A stretch of DNA of 38,479 nt from Sedimentisphaerales bacterium (GTDB lineage Bacteria; Planctomycetota; Phycisphaerae; Sedimentisphaerales; Anaerobacaceae), in NCBI GenBank assembly GCA_016931715.1, contig JAFGEF010000045.1:1-38479 (forward strand), written 5' to 3'. Below, one piece after another: positions 8,245 through 16,803 of this stretch (position 1 is the first letter of the stretch; each line of letters begins with the position of its first letter). The position numbers were made by a program, and so were the translations under genes. The notes below the pieces were generated by a model that worked only from the letters and a program-made list of their open reading frames with translations, made no database searches and was not told the DNA's origin.

Positions 8245-9381
8245 ATGCCGAACGAATTTCCGGCCACAGAGAAGGTATATCCAACCGCCGAGCATGGAAT
8301 GCTCAGTCTGCTGGATATGCTGGACTATTTTGAGAAACGGGGCGCACTTCGGGTCTCGGATTTACACCTGAAAGTCGGCGCACCTCCTGCCTATCGCATC
8401 GACGGCGACCTGGTCAAGATGAAGGGGCCGAATGTAACAGAGGATATGGCGAAAAAACTGATTTTCCCATTCCTGAGCAGCGGTAATATGCAGAAATTCC
8501 AGGCACACCACAGCGTTGACTGCTCCTACCGGATGGGCTCGCTCCAGTTCCGGATAAATGTGTTTATGGAAAACGATGGCCTGGCCGCGGCTATCAGGGC
8601 GCTTTCGCTCGATATTCCGAAAATCGAAGACATCGGATTCCCAAATAACATATGGGAAGACATAGTTGCGCGCAAGCATGGCCTTGTCCTTATGACAGGT
8701 ATTACAGGCGCGGGAAAATCGACTACTATCGCTGCGCTTATTCATAAAATCAGTCAGAACAGTGCATGCAGAATTATGACCGTAGAAGACCCAATCGAAT
8801 ATATTTTCCCGCAGCATTATTCCATCATATCACAGCGCGAAATCGGCAGGGACGTCTCTTCTTTTCACGGCGGGCTGAAAGAAATGCTCCGGCAGGACCC
8901 TGATGTAATCTTTGTCGGCGAGATGCGAGATGCCGAAACAATATCGATGACACTCATGGCCGCAGAGACGGGACATCTTGTTTTCTCCACTCTGCATACG
9001 AGAGACACGACAGGCACAGTGACACGTATTCTCGATTATTTTCCTGAAGGAAGGCAGTCCGAAGTGCAGAACCAGCTTTCACTCGGCCTGGCATATATCA
9101 TCAGCCAGAAGCTCATACCAAAAAAATCCGGTGACGGCAGAATCGTGGCGATGGAAATTCTCAACAATAATTATGCCTGCGCAAATTTGATAAGGACAGG
9201 CAAAATTGAGCAGATATATTCGCAGCTTCAGACTAAGACAAGAAACAAGCCTGATGAAAAAATGATAACCATGGAAAAGCACCTTTCCAATCTTGTCAAG
9301 GCAGACAAGATTGACCTGCTCGAAGCGAAAAAATGGGCTAATAATCTCAATACTTTCGTTGACTGTATGCAGCGAGATTAA
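8245..9381 (+). CDS. pilT: Type IV pilus retraction ATPase, PilT family
   Basis: 378 residues from the ATG at 8245, chosen because GGAGG lies 5 nt upstream; an in-frame GTG at 8104 would add 47 residues with no family-like sequence. Secretion-type hexameric ATPase that powers pilus depolymerisation at the cytoplasmic face of the inner membrane. An N-terminal PAS-like domain (LRVSDLHLKVGAPPAYRIDG) is followed by Walker A GITGAGKSTT (about 152-161), an Asp box (MTVEDPIEYIF), Walker B (LRQDPDVIFVGEMRD) and a His box (GHLVFSTLHT). It is slightly longer than the usual ~350 residues because of a short N-terminal extension. No pilB, pilC or pilin gene is adjacent. The following zinc-ribbon membrane protein begins 14 nt downstream and is probably co-transcribed. 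Assignment to PilT rather than PilU or PilB rests on length and the lack of the long PilB N-terminus. Confidence 0.92.
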   Translation: MPNEFPATEKVYPTAEHGMLSLLDMLDYFEKRGALRVSDLHLKVGAPPAYRIDGDLVKMKGPNVTEDMAKKLIFPFLSSGNMQKFQAHHSVDCSYRMGSLQFRINVFMENDGLAAAIRALSLDIPKIEDIGFPNNIWEDIVARKHGLVLMTGITGAGKSTTIAALIHKISQNSACRIMTVEDPIEYIFPQHYSIISQREIGRDVSSFHGGLKEMLRQDPDVIFVGEMRDAETISMTLMAAETGHLVFSTLHTRDTTGTVTRILDYFPEGRQSEVQNQLSLGLAYIISQKLIPKKSGDGRIVAMEILNNNYACANLIRTGKIEQIYSQLQTKTRNKPDEKMITMEKHLSNLVKADKIDLLEAKKWANNLNTFVDCMQRD

Positions 9382-9395
9382 AGTGTAATCCAAAG

Positions 9396-10307
9396 ATGAC
9401 AATAGAGTTCAACTGTCCGAAATGCAATTCTGTTATCGGTTTTGCCGATAAGCACGCCGGAAAGCGCGCACATTGTACTTCCTGCGGACAGAGTTTTTTC
9501 ATACCGGATAAAAGCTATGGAAAAGCGCAAGCAATCAAGCCGCCGAAAGAAGTGATGTCCGATCCGATTCCGGGCTTTTACCGTGCAGTGTTAATCGACA
9601 ACTGGAAAATATTTTTCAATCCGAAGAATATCACGGGCATAATATTTATTATGATTGCGGCTGTTTTTCATTTTTTCACTGCCAATCTGAATTTCGTTAT
9701 GACTATGCCGGGCAGGGCGGGGCCATTCGATATTCCTGTCCCATTCGGTTATACCTGCAGAGGGATTACGTGGGGTTTTTTATTCTGGTATTACAGTGAA
9801 ATAATTTATTCGACAGGTTTCGACGAGGAGAATTTCCCGGAAATAATTTTTGGCGGATTTTACAGCTTCATCTGGAAAATCATTCTTTCGGTTTATACGC
9901 TAATTATGATTTTTATCGTTGTCGGCCTGCCTGCTCTTATTATCTATTTCATATTCCAAAAGACAGTTTCAGAAAATCATGTGCTTTCATATTTGCTGAT
10001 TATGTTTGGATTATTTTTGCTGCCTGCGGCTGTAATGAATGCAGCCGCAGGAAGGGATTTAACATTGTTGAGACCCGACTACCTGATAAAACAGGCAGCC
10101 CGTGATTTCATACCGTATTGTGTCATATATCTTTTACTTTCGGCGGCAATTCTTTTGCAGATGTTCGCCAGGCAATATAATCCGAATGAACCTTCCGCAA
10201 TAGCAATTGATTTAGCAATAAATTTGGCAGTGCAGCTTGTATTTATTTTTGCGATACATGCAGCAGGTCTGTTTTATCGTCACTTTAGCTGCCATGCGCC
10301 CTGGTAA
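9396..10307 (+). CDS. Zinc-ribbon multi-pass membrane protein of unknown function
   Basis: 303 residues. The N-terminus is a zinc ribbon with CPKC at 7-10 and CTSC at 27-30 (FADKHAGKRAHCTSCGQ between them), followed by a linker and then about five or six hydrophobic segments (for example IIFIMIAAVFHFFT, LIMIFIVVGLPALIIYFIF, YLLIMFGLFLLPAAV, LAINLAVQLVFIFAIHAAG). This ribbon-plus-membrane arrangement is common in planctomycetes, where a cytoplasmic ribbon is tethered to a polytopic domain. The gene starts 14 nt after pilT, so the two are likely co-expressed, but no published link to pili is known to me. A short A/T-rich stretch of 154 nt separates it from the next gene. Confidence 0.8.
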   Translation: MTIEFNCPKCNSVIGFADKHAGKRAHCTSCGQSFFIPDKSYGKAQAIKPPKEVMSDPIPGFYRAVLIDNWKIFFNPKNITGIIFIMIAAVFHFFTANLNFVMTMPGRAGPFDIPVPFGYTCRGITWGFLFWYYSEIIYSTGFDEENFPEIIFGGFYSFIWKIILSVYTLIMIFIVVGLPALIIYFIFQKTVSENHVLSYLLIMFGLFLLPAAVMNAAAGRDLTLLRPDYLIKQAARDFIPYCVIYLLLSAAILLQMFARQYNPNEPSAIAIDLAINLAVQLVFIFAIHAAGLFYRHFSCHAPW

Positions 10308-10461
10308 AATAATTTCATACTAACCGATTTGTTTAGTCATTTCTGGAAAGGCTTGAATCTTCGTGAATTTGACGATAATATAGTTTTATGCTGTATATGA
10401 TTGTTTAGATGAGCAGCCTTTTAATAACTCCTGCAATACGTAATAACAGGACAAAAATTTA

Positions 10462-12417
10462 GTGTCTATTGTAACATTAAGTGATATTCATGTGTGCTTT
10501 GGTCCGGAAATAGTTCTGGACAAGCTGGACCTCCAGCTTCACCCGAACGAAAAGGTCGGTATGGTGGGAGCCAACGGCACAGGCAAAAGCACGATTTTTA
10601 AGCTCATCACAAGCCAGATTACACCTGACATGGGAAAGGTCAATAAAGCTAAAAGCCTACGCATCGGTTATCTGCCTCAGGAGGCTGTTTTCAGCGGCGA
10701 ACGTACAGTTCTTGAGGAAATGCACGCGGGTGTCGAACAAATTGTGAAACTTCAAAAACAGATTCACGATGTGACGCACGAAATGGAACATCTGCACAGC
10801 TCGGAATTAAAAGCGAAGATGACGCAGTATGACAGGCTCTGTCACGATTTCGAGGCAGCGGGAGGCTACGCATACGAAACAAGAATTCAGACGACGCTCG
10901 CGGGCCTTGGTTTCGAGGCTGAACTGCATCATGCGAAAACTTCCGCTCTGAGCGGCGGACAATTATCCCGTCTTGGACTTGCACAGGTTTTAATGCTCGA
11001 TGCCGACCTGCTGCTCCTGGATGAACCGACAAACCATCTTGATATACAGGCGACTGAATGGCTGGAAAAATTTCTCATCGATTTCAGCGGAGCGGCTGTT
11101 ATTATCAGTCACGACAGACATTTGCTGGATAAAACTACCTGCAAGATTATCGAAGTTGAAAAAAGAAAAGCGAAGGCCTGGAAGGGAAACTACAGCACAT
11201 ACGTCCAGACTAAGGAAACCTTGAAATTACAGCAGCAGCGAGAACATGTCCGGCGTGTAGAAATGGTTGAACGAACGAGGGATTTTATCGCGAGAAACAA
11301 AGACCAGGAAGGAATGCGCAAGACCGCACGAGGACGCAAGAGACAACTGAACAGACTTCTCAAGGAAAATCCTGATTTTCTCGATACGCCGACAGAGCAG
11401 AAAACAATCAATTTTTCGTTCGGCCCAAATGAATCGGGAAGTGATCTCATTTTGCGATGTGAAAATCTCGGCAAATCATTCGGCGACCTGACGCTTTTCG
11501 AGAATCTGACCTTCGACATACTCAAAGGCGAGCGACTGGGCATAACAGGCCCTAATGGAACTGGAAAAAGTACTTTTCTGCGATTGGCGCTGGGACAAGT
11601 CGAGCCTTCTGGCGGAACTATTCGCATGGGTAAAAATCTTCGCACCGGCTATCTTGACCAGCATGGTGACGTATTGAATCCTGACAGAACTGTTCTCGAT
11701 GAGGCATGGAGTGTGAATCCGGAGTTGTCATCTGAAAAAATTCGTAACCGTCTTGGCGCTTTTCTTTTTTCGGGCGATGACGTATTCAAGCTGTGTGGCG
11801 AGTTGAGCGGCGGACAGAAAAATCGCCTGATGCTCTGCAAGCTGGTTCTTTCGGCGCCGGATGTGCTTGTAATGGACGAGCCAACGAACCATCTCGATAT
11901 TGCAAGCAGGGAAATGCTCGAGAATGCACTGGATGATTATTCGGGAACAATGATTGTCGTAAGTCACGACCGCTACTTTCTGGATCGCATCATAGATAAA
12001 CTTATCGTAATAGGTACAGACGAATTTGGCAATCGCTGCTTAGGCAGGACAGAATTTATCAATATACAGCCGGTCTATTCGTACTATGCTTCTTTAGTCC
12101 GACAGCGATGCGAAGCTCAGCAGCAGAAACAAAAGACTGTTTCCAGCGGTTCGACAAAACGCAGACCTTCGAGTGCGGAAAAGCAGCAGAGACAAAAAAT
12201 GCCTGAACAGCTTAAACGCTTTAACAAGTATTCGGTTGATAAAATCGAGGAAATGATAACCGCCCTTGAGTATGAGCTGGTACAAATGCGAGAGCGATTC
12301 GGCGATGAAAATATTTATAAGAATCCGGTGCAATTTACAGCTCTTCAGAATGAATACAATTCCAAAACCGCAGAGCTTGACCTGCTTTATCAGGCTTATG
12401 AACATCGCGCCGGATAG
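10462..12417 (+). CDS. ABC-F family ATP-binding cassette protein (ribosome-associated type)
   Basis: 651 residues, starting at a GTG; no ATG upstream fits the conserved start SIVTLSDIHVCFG. Two fused nucleotide-binding domains and no membrane segment. Domain 1 has Walker A GANGTGKST at 36-44, signature LSGGQLSRL and Walker B LLLLDEPTNHLD. Domain 2 has Walker A GPNGTGKST near residue 362, signature LSGGQKNRL and VLVMDEPTNHLD. A basic, helical interdomain linker (RDFIARNKDQEGMRKTARGRK) is typical of ABC-F proteins, which bind the ribosomal E site. The tail is a basic region and coiled coil (SVDKIEEMITALEYELVQMRERF), as in Uup-type members. The likely role is a translation factor rescuing stalled or drug-bound ribosomes; the exact subfamily (Uup, YheS or other) is not decided by eye. 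It converges on the HEAT gene downstream. Confidence 0.9.
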   Translation: MSIVTLSDIHVCFGPEIVLDKLDLQLHPNEKVGMVGANGTGKSTIFKLITSQITPDMGKVNKAKSLRIGYLPQEAVFSGERTVLEEMHAGVEQIVKLQKQIHDVTHEMEHLHSSELKAKMTQYDRLCHDFEAAGGYAYETRIQTTLAGLGFEAELHHAKTSALSGGQLSRLGLAQVLMLDADLLLLDEPTNHLDIQATEWLEKFLIDFSGAAVIISHDRHLLDKTTCKIIEVEKRKAKAWKGNYSTYVQTKETLKLQQQREHVRRVEMVERTRDFIARNKDQEGMRKTARGRKRQLNRLLKENPDFLDTPTEQKTINFSFGPNESGSDLILRCENLGKSFGDLTLFENLTFDILKGERLGITGPNGTGKSTFLRLALGQVEPSGGTIRMGKNLRTGYLDQHGDVLNPDRTVLDEAWSVNPELSSEKIRNRLGAFLFSGDDVFKLCGELSGGQKNRLMLCKLVLSAPDVLVMDEPTNHLDIASREMLENALDDYSGTMIVVSHDRYFLDRIIDKLIVIGTDEFGNRCLGRTEFINIQPVYSYYASLVRQRCEAQQQKQKTVSSGSTKRRPSSAEKQQRQKMPEQLKRFNKYSVDKIEEMITALEYELVQMRERFGDENIYKNPVQFTALQNEYNSKTAELDLLYQAYEHRAG

Positions 12418-12420
12418 ATT

Positions 12421-12436
12421 AAGGTAATATTACCTT
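12421..12436. terminator. Possible weak bidirectional terminator between convergent genes
   Basis: A perfect 16-nt palindrome, AAGGTAATATTACCTT, followed by TT on the plus strand, lies just after the ABC-F stop codon and before the convergent HEAT gene end at 12475. The stem is only 6 bp with an ATAT loop, so termination may be weak. Confidence 0.35.
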
Positions 12437-12474
12437 TTACAAAGATTCAGCTATACACACGATGTATTTAGGAT

Positions 12475-14793
12475 TTATGGGGTATCTTTTATAGTAGCGG
12501 TTTTTTCAGGCTGTGTTTTATTAATAAGGTCGCTCCATTCCTTAAGCTTTGTTTGCCAGCCTGGTATTTTTTTGTTAAGAGTTATTCCTTTTAAGGATTT
12601 TAAAATCACGTTTTTATCCGTGATTACCTTTTCATCTTTGAAATATCTGTCAATAGTTGATATAACGGCACTATCAGAATTAAAGTCATTCCCGGACAGA
12701 AATTCCATAATCAATTTGGCAGCAAGATTTTCGTTCGGCATTCTCAGACAAGAATCTAAATAACCGGGTAAAATCCTGTTTTTAACTTCAGTGGCGGCGG
12801 CGGTCTGAAGTAAATTAAAATAATTAATTGCCTGTTCATACTGGCCTGTTTTGAAATAGCGATTTGCTATCTGTTCATAGTATTTTGGTTTATTGTTTTC
12901 CGGTGTTTTGGCGAGAACAATCTTCAGGAAATCAATTAGCTGGAGTTCGGATAAATTGTGTTTACCCTCCCCTGATACTAATTGGGTTTCCCAGTAATTA
13001 AGAACATCGATGTCAACGCTGCCGAATATCTTTGTCATCGCAGTCCAGGCTTGTTTGGGTTCAGAATTTGTTCCAAGCGTTAATCTTCTTGCTAACCAGT
13101 CCAGGTCGTCTTTGCTGCCGACATCTTTAGCGAATTCGATGATTTTTAATCTTACCCTTTCGCTTTGTTCCTTATCAATACGATCTCGCAGGCTGCTTAA
13201 AGCGCTTGCCTTATTGGTATAACCAAGACCGTCTATTGCTGTTTCCCGGATAAGGTCATTTTTATTATCAAGAGCTTCAGCAAAAAACGAACTGAAATTC
13301 TTCCTGGCATATTCTCTGGACGCGCTGCTGTCGGCAGCTAAACCAACCATTGTAGTAAGCAATTCTGATATTAATGCGTTATTGGGATCTTCCTTTTGTT
13401 TATTATATCTGTTTGAAAGCTGAGCAAGATATTTTTGAATTTCCTGCTCCTGTAAACTTTCCTTATCAAGTTTCTCAAGTAATTTCCTCATCACTCTCGC
13501 GCCGATTCTCGCTTTAGCCGTGTCATTGCTGGAAAGAAAATCTGAGGCATAGCCAAGAACACGCTGTTTTGTATCAAGAGGAATTTTTGTTTTAGATTCA
13601 GCCGAATGAGTAGTGGAACAGACAATCCCCAAAACATTAAGCAATTCATTTTTTACCTGGTCATCCTGTTCAGCATCAAATTGTGTAAGCAGCGGCGGAG
13701 CCAGGTCCACTGTTTGCATCGTTTGCATCAAGCCGATTAGTTCGACTGTTTTGAGACGAATCTCTTTGGATGAGTCTGATATGAGTTTTATGATAACAGG
13801 TTCAAGCTCAGCGGGTATTGAAGTTTGTGTCGCCATTCTCATTCCTCGAACCTTATCGACCGCCCACAACTTAATCCATGTTTGTGAATCTGCTAAATAT
13901 TTATTGAGAAACTTTCCTTTCGAGGTATCATCAACACCTATACCGACATACGCATCATCGAGAATGGTCAAAGCAAATTTTCTCAAAGATTCGAAATCTG
14001 TCTTTTGCTGATTTATTTGTGTGTCCTGTTTTATCAGCAGTTCTTTCAGGACTTCTATAATCTCCTTGTTTTGTATATCAGAGATAATTTTTTCACGCTC
14101 AGCTTTGTTTGTGCCTATTTTAAAACCTAATGAACGAATAGCATTTCCAGCTTCGGCAGCTACTTCAGGATCAATGTCCTCAAGAAGTCTGTATAGACGT
14201 ATTATAGCTTCTTTTTCCCATACTTTTTTAAATGCCTGTATGATATTGATTCGTGTTTTAGCGGGCTTTGTCGTGTCAGTGACAATCTGGTCCAGCATAG
14301 GGCCTATAATTTTATAGTTATAAATCAGGATTGCCTCAGACGCAAGACGTACTTCTTCATCGACTTTTGTAGAAAAAATATTCAATAAAGGTACGATAAA
14401 ATCATCTTTATCACGTATTTCCCGACGTGTGGTGCGAGTTTGATTCAATGCTTTACATACAGCCAAGCGGGCAGGGCTGTTATTTGTCAGGTTTAGTGTC
14501 TCTATAAGAACTTGTCTTGCATAGGAATTCGGGTCAAAAAGAAGCAGGTTGGCAGCCGTCAGACGCATTTGCTCATCCGCACTGGTGCGAAGCACATTTT
14601 TATTAACCTCTATCTGCTCAATATCAGCAGTCTTATTCTGGTTTAATTCGGGTGGAGTTATTGGATTGGCTGCTGTCGAAGGATTTTCCTGATTAAGCAT
14701 TTCTGTTGTGCGCGGGGCACTCCGCTCGGCTGAGACTGTCCGGCATCCAACTGCCAGGACCAGGATGAAAAGAAATAGTCTTTGCAAACTCAT
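12475..14793 (-). CDS. Secreted or lipid-anchored HEAT-repeat protein with C-terminal TPR
   Basis: 772 residues from the ATG at 14793 (AAGGTGG 7 nt upstream); the frame extends 24 codons further upstream but without a site or a signal-like start. The N-terminus MSLQRLFLFILVLAVGC is a signal peptide with a lipobox-like AVGC at residue 17, although a Sec cleavage after VSA is also possible. The body is alpha-solenoid: repeated helix pairs with HEAT features (DEQMRLTAANLLLFD, DEEVRLASEAILIYN, DPEVAAEAGNAIRSLG, SSKEIRLKTVELIGLM, KNDLIRETAIDGLGY). Near residue 640 a TPR-like pair appears (YYEQIANRYFKTGQYEQAIN). Such proteins act as protein-binding scaffolds; no catalytic residues are seen. It lies downstream of xerD on the same strand, with the inverted-repeat element between them. 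Confidence 0.82.
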   Translation of the reverse strand: MSLQRLFLFILVLAVGCRTVSAERSAPRTTEMLNQENPSTAANPITPPELNQNKTADIEQIEVNKNVLRTSADEQMRLTAANLLLFDPNSYARQVLIETLNLTNNSPARLAVCKALNQTRTTRREIRDKDDFIVPLLNIFSTKVDEEVRLASEAILIYNYKIIGPMLDQIVTDTTKPAKTRINIIQAFKKVWEKEAIIRLYRLLEDIDPEVAAEAGNAIRSLGFKIGTNKAEREKIISDIQNKEIIEVLKELLIKQDTQINQQKTDFESLRKFALTILDDAYVGIGVDDTSKGKFLNKYLADSQTWIKLWAVDKVRGMRMATQTSIPAELEPVIIKLISDSSKEIRLKTVELIGLMQTMQTVDLAPPLLTQFDAEQDDQVKNELLNVLGIVCSTTHSAESKTKIPLDTKQRVLGYASDFLSSNDTAKARIGARVMRKLLEKLDKESLQEQEIQKYLAQLSNRYNKQKEDPNNALISELLTTMVGLAADSSASREYARKNFSSFFAEALDNKNDLIRETAIDGLGYTNKASALSSLRDRIDKEQSERVRLKIIEFAKDVGSKDDLDWLARRLTLGTNSEPKQAWTAMTKIFGSVDIDVLNYWETQLVSGEGKHNLSELQLIDFLKIVLAKTPENNKPKYYEQIANRYFKTGQYEQAINYFNLLQTAAATEVKNRILPGYLDSCLRMPNENLAAKLIMEFLSGNDFNSDSAVISTIDRYFKDEKVITDKNVILKSLKGITLNKKIPGWQTKLKEWSDLINKTQPEKTATIKDTP

Positions 14794-14923
14794 TAAAACC
14801 ACCTTTAGCCCGCCTGTTGCGGGAAATACTGAAACCCTAAAGTGTTTATTACCTGAAGATTCCATTTTATAAAGTTATTGAGAGCCTATAAATTAGATTT
14901 TTTCTGATTTTTAAATTTTTTTG

Positions 14924-15127
14924 GCTTATAACTGAACTTTTACAAAAATGAGAAAAGGCATACTTTGGAAAGAAAAAATTTATTTTATAATTTTTTCTTT
15001 CTAAACATAAAATACTATCCATAAAAGAGTTATACAAACAAGAACTTATTATTTTAAGAAAATCGTTCAGCGATTTTCTTAAATAATATATGCCTTTTCT
15101 CATTTTTGCAAAACTCTTATTATAAGC
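14924..15127. mobile_element. MITE-like 204-bp nested inverted-repeat element
   Basis: Terminal inverted repeats lie at 14924-14962 and 15089-15127: the outer 8 bp GCTTATAA/TTATAAGC are perfect, and the inner 27 bp (14936-14962 against 15089-15115) match at 25 of 27 positions around AAAAATGAGAAAAGGCATA. Inside are two further perfect stems: 14968-14980 with 14989-15001 (13 bp, 8-nt loop) and 15053-15065 with 15071-15083 (13 bp, loop TTCAG). There is no credible coding capacity. The element ends 1 bp before the xerD stop codon. It may be a non-autonomous transposable element, a large terminator or structured RNA, or a recombination site; the sequence alone does not decide. Confidence 0.65.
15053..15083 (-). 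terminator. Strong hairpin downstream of xerD
   Basis: A 13-bp perfect stem TTTAAGAAAATCG/CGATTTTCTTAAA with a 5-nt loop lies about 45 nt after the xerD stop codon. Read on the minus strand it is followed by an A/T-rich stretch without a clean T-run, so it could end xerD transcription or only stabilise the 3' end. It is also the inner stem of the larger inverted-repeat element. Confidence 0.45.
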
Positions 15128-15128
15128 A

Positions 15129-16067
15129 TCATGGCCGGGGATGAAACTCCTTGTGAATCTTTCGCAGCCTTGACTGGTCAACATGTGTATAAATCTGTGT
15201 TGTTGAAATATCAACATGACCAAGCATCTCCTGAACACTTCTTAAATCAGCTCCGCCGGATAGTAAATGAGTCGCGAAGCAATGCCTTAAAGTATGGACG
15301 GTTAAATTCCTCGGCATACCTGCACGAATGGCGTATTTCTTAACCAATCTCCATATTTCAATACGGCTCAGCGGCCTTCCTGTTCGCGAAAGAAGTAAAA
15401 AATCTTCACTATGGACATTTGCCAGTTTGGGACGAAGCTCACTTAAATATTCCCTTATAGCCGTAATAGCAACTTTCCCGACCGGTATAATCCTTTCTTT
15501 GTTGCCTTTGCCTATGCAGCGCAGGTAACCTATATCAAGATTAAGGTTCGATTGTTTCATGCCTGCTACTTCGCTCGCACGCGCGCCTGTTGCATAAAGA
15601 AGTTCCAGTAAAGCCTTGTCGCGTAAATAGTAAGGTTCTTTTTCGTTGGGAGTATCGAGAAGATTCACGACCTGCTGCTCACTGCATATACATGGCAATT
15701 TTTGCCAGACTTTGGGGCTTTCGAGAATCGCTGTAAAATCATTCTCGATAAGTTCTGATGACGCTGCGAAACGCAGGAACATTTTTATTGCCACGAGACA
15801 ACGCTTTATCGAACTTTCGATTTTCTGCTCTCGGGACATTTTTATTGTAAATTCATGTATTATCGGAGGATTTATTTGACGAATATTGTTTATTTTCCGT
15901 GATTGGCAATAAACAAGAAAGCTTTTCAAGTCGCGGCCGTAAGCGAGAATAGTATTATTGGACAATCCCACCTCCACGCTGAGATAATCGAGAAAGCTCT
16001 TGACTGCATTTCCAAAAGGAAATGCAAGAAGCTTTCGGGTAACGGCTTGTGTCTGGACTGAAGGCAC
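15129..16067 (-). CDS. xerD: Tyrosine recombinase, XerD-type
   Basis: 312 residues from a GTG at 16067. No clear ribosome site is seen, but no better in-frame start lies nearby. Site-specific recombinase that with a XerC partner resolves chromosome dimers at dif near the terminus. The N-terminal SAM-like core-binding domain covers about 18-110. The catalytic domain holds the full set of residues: R163 (ATGARASEV), K187 (GKGNKER), H258 and R261 (HTLRHCFATH), H284 (LGHVDISTT) and nucleophile Y293 (QIYTHV). The C-terminal end RLRKIHKEFHPRP matches the XerD/XerC tail that reaches to the partner subunit, and the length is as usual for Xer proteins (~300). XerD is preferred over XerC from that HPRx end; a XerA-like single recombinase is possible. 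No dif-like site was recognised. Confidence 0.88.
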   Translation of the reverse strand: MPSVQTQAVTRKLLAFPFGNAVKSFLDYLSVEVGLSNNTILAYGRDLKSFLVYCQSRKINNIRQINPPIIHEFTIKMSREQKIESSIKRCLVAIKMFLRFAASSELIENDFTAILESPKVWQKLPCICSEQQVVNLLDTPNEKEPYYLRDKALLELLYATGARASEVAGMKQSNLNLDIGYLRCIGKGNKERIIPVGKVAITAIREYLSELRPKLANVHSEDFLLLSRTGRPLSRIEIWRLVKKYAIRAGMPRNLTVHTLRHCFATHLLSGGADLRSVQEMLGHVDISTTQIYTHVDQSRLRKIHKEFHPRP

Positions 16068-16639
16068 ACCAATATCACAAAATAAATAACACCTAAAATG
16101 CCAACATCCATACTGAAAAAATGCAGTTATACATTTTAAGTGGTTTTCTTCTATTTTCTACCCTCTCAGGGGTTACGTTTTATTCTTTAACTTCACTTTA
16201 TATCGGCCTTACTGCAAACGAACCTTTAAATCAAAAGCCTATTATTAATCTACGGAAAAACATTTTTCTGAAATAGTTTGTAATTAAAATTTTCCTGCCT
16301 TTCGGAGAGCTTCGAGGTTTTTCCAATATTGTGATATTGCCTCAGATCAAATTATACAATAGAAATTAAATTTAGTTTTTTCGATACTAAGCCTTTAAAA
16401 GAAATTTTTAATATGGTTTAAGAGATTTTTATTCATTACAAAATATTTTGACCTGCTTTAATTTCACTTTCTAAAAAAATCAACAAAAAGGAAAATATTT
16501 TGCATAAAAAACGAAATTGTTTAATAAAATAATAGCACTCCAAGTTATGAAAAAGAGTCATATAACTAATAATTATAAGACGTTGCCTTTTTGAAGGTAT
16601 AAATGGAGAATGTGTTGTTTTCTATTTAATATTTTAAAA

Positions 16640-16668
16640 TTGACATTTGAATTAGAAAAAGATAAGAT
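16640..16668 (+). promoter_or_regulatory. Sigma-70-type promoter for the fibro-slime gene
   Basis: A perfect -35 TTGACA at 16640-16645 and a -10-like TAAGAT at 16663-16668 are separated by 17 nt. Transcription would start near 16675 and give a leader of about 130 nt before the ATG at 16804. Confidence 0.6.
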
Positions 16669-16691
16669 AGGCTAATTAGGAAAGGTGGGCA

Positions 16692-16721
16692 ATGGACATA
16701 TTTGTCAGTTTGTTGCACTGA
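16692..16721 (+). other. Possible 9-codon leader peptide
   Basis: ATG at 16692 preceded by AAAGGTGGG at a 2-3-nt distance, encoding MDIFVSLLH and then TGA, inside the predicted leader of the fibro-slime gene. It may be chance; no rare-codon run or attenuator hairpin was seen. Confidence 0.2.
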
Positions 16722-16803
16722 TACCATTAGTAAGAAAAAGATAACAATAAAAAGTATAGAGTAAACGAAATATTTTATTAAAAGAAATTTAAAGAGGAGA
16801 AAA

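Larger units (their letters stand above)
16068..16803. other. Long AT-rich intergenic region between divergent xerD and fibro-slime genes
   Basis: 736 bp without a convincing gene. It must contain the divergent promoter of xerD, not identified, and the promoter for the downstream gene at 16640-16668. The stretch 16300-16570 has no recognised RNA gene or repeat, only short dyads such as AATATTGTGATATT. A 9-codon open frame with its own Shine-Dalgarno-like site lies at 16692-16721. Confidence 0.6.

Noticed and set aside
14867..15238. Minus-strand open frame of 123 codons between the HEAT gene and xerD
   Set aside because: It overlaps the catalytic end of xerD in another frame and runs through the inverted-repeat element; it has no family features or ribosome site.
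15129..16067. Integron or transposon-type integrase
   Set aside because: Length, motif spacing and the HPRx C-terminal tail fit Xer recombinases; no attC array, tRNA or cargo genes are present.
16068..16639. Possible tRNA or small RNA in the long AT-rich gap
   Set aside because: No cloverleaf, no conserved RNA motif and no terminator-bounded unit could be made out.
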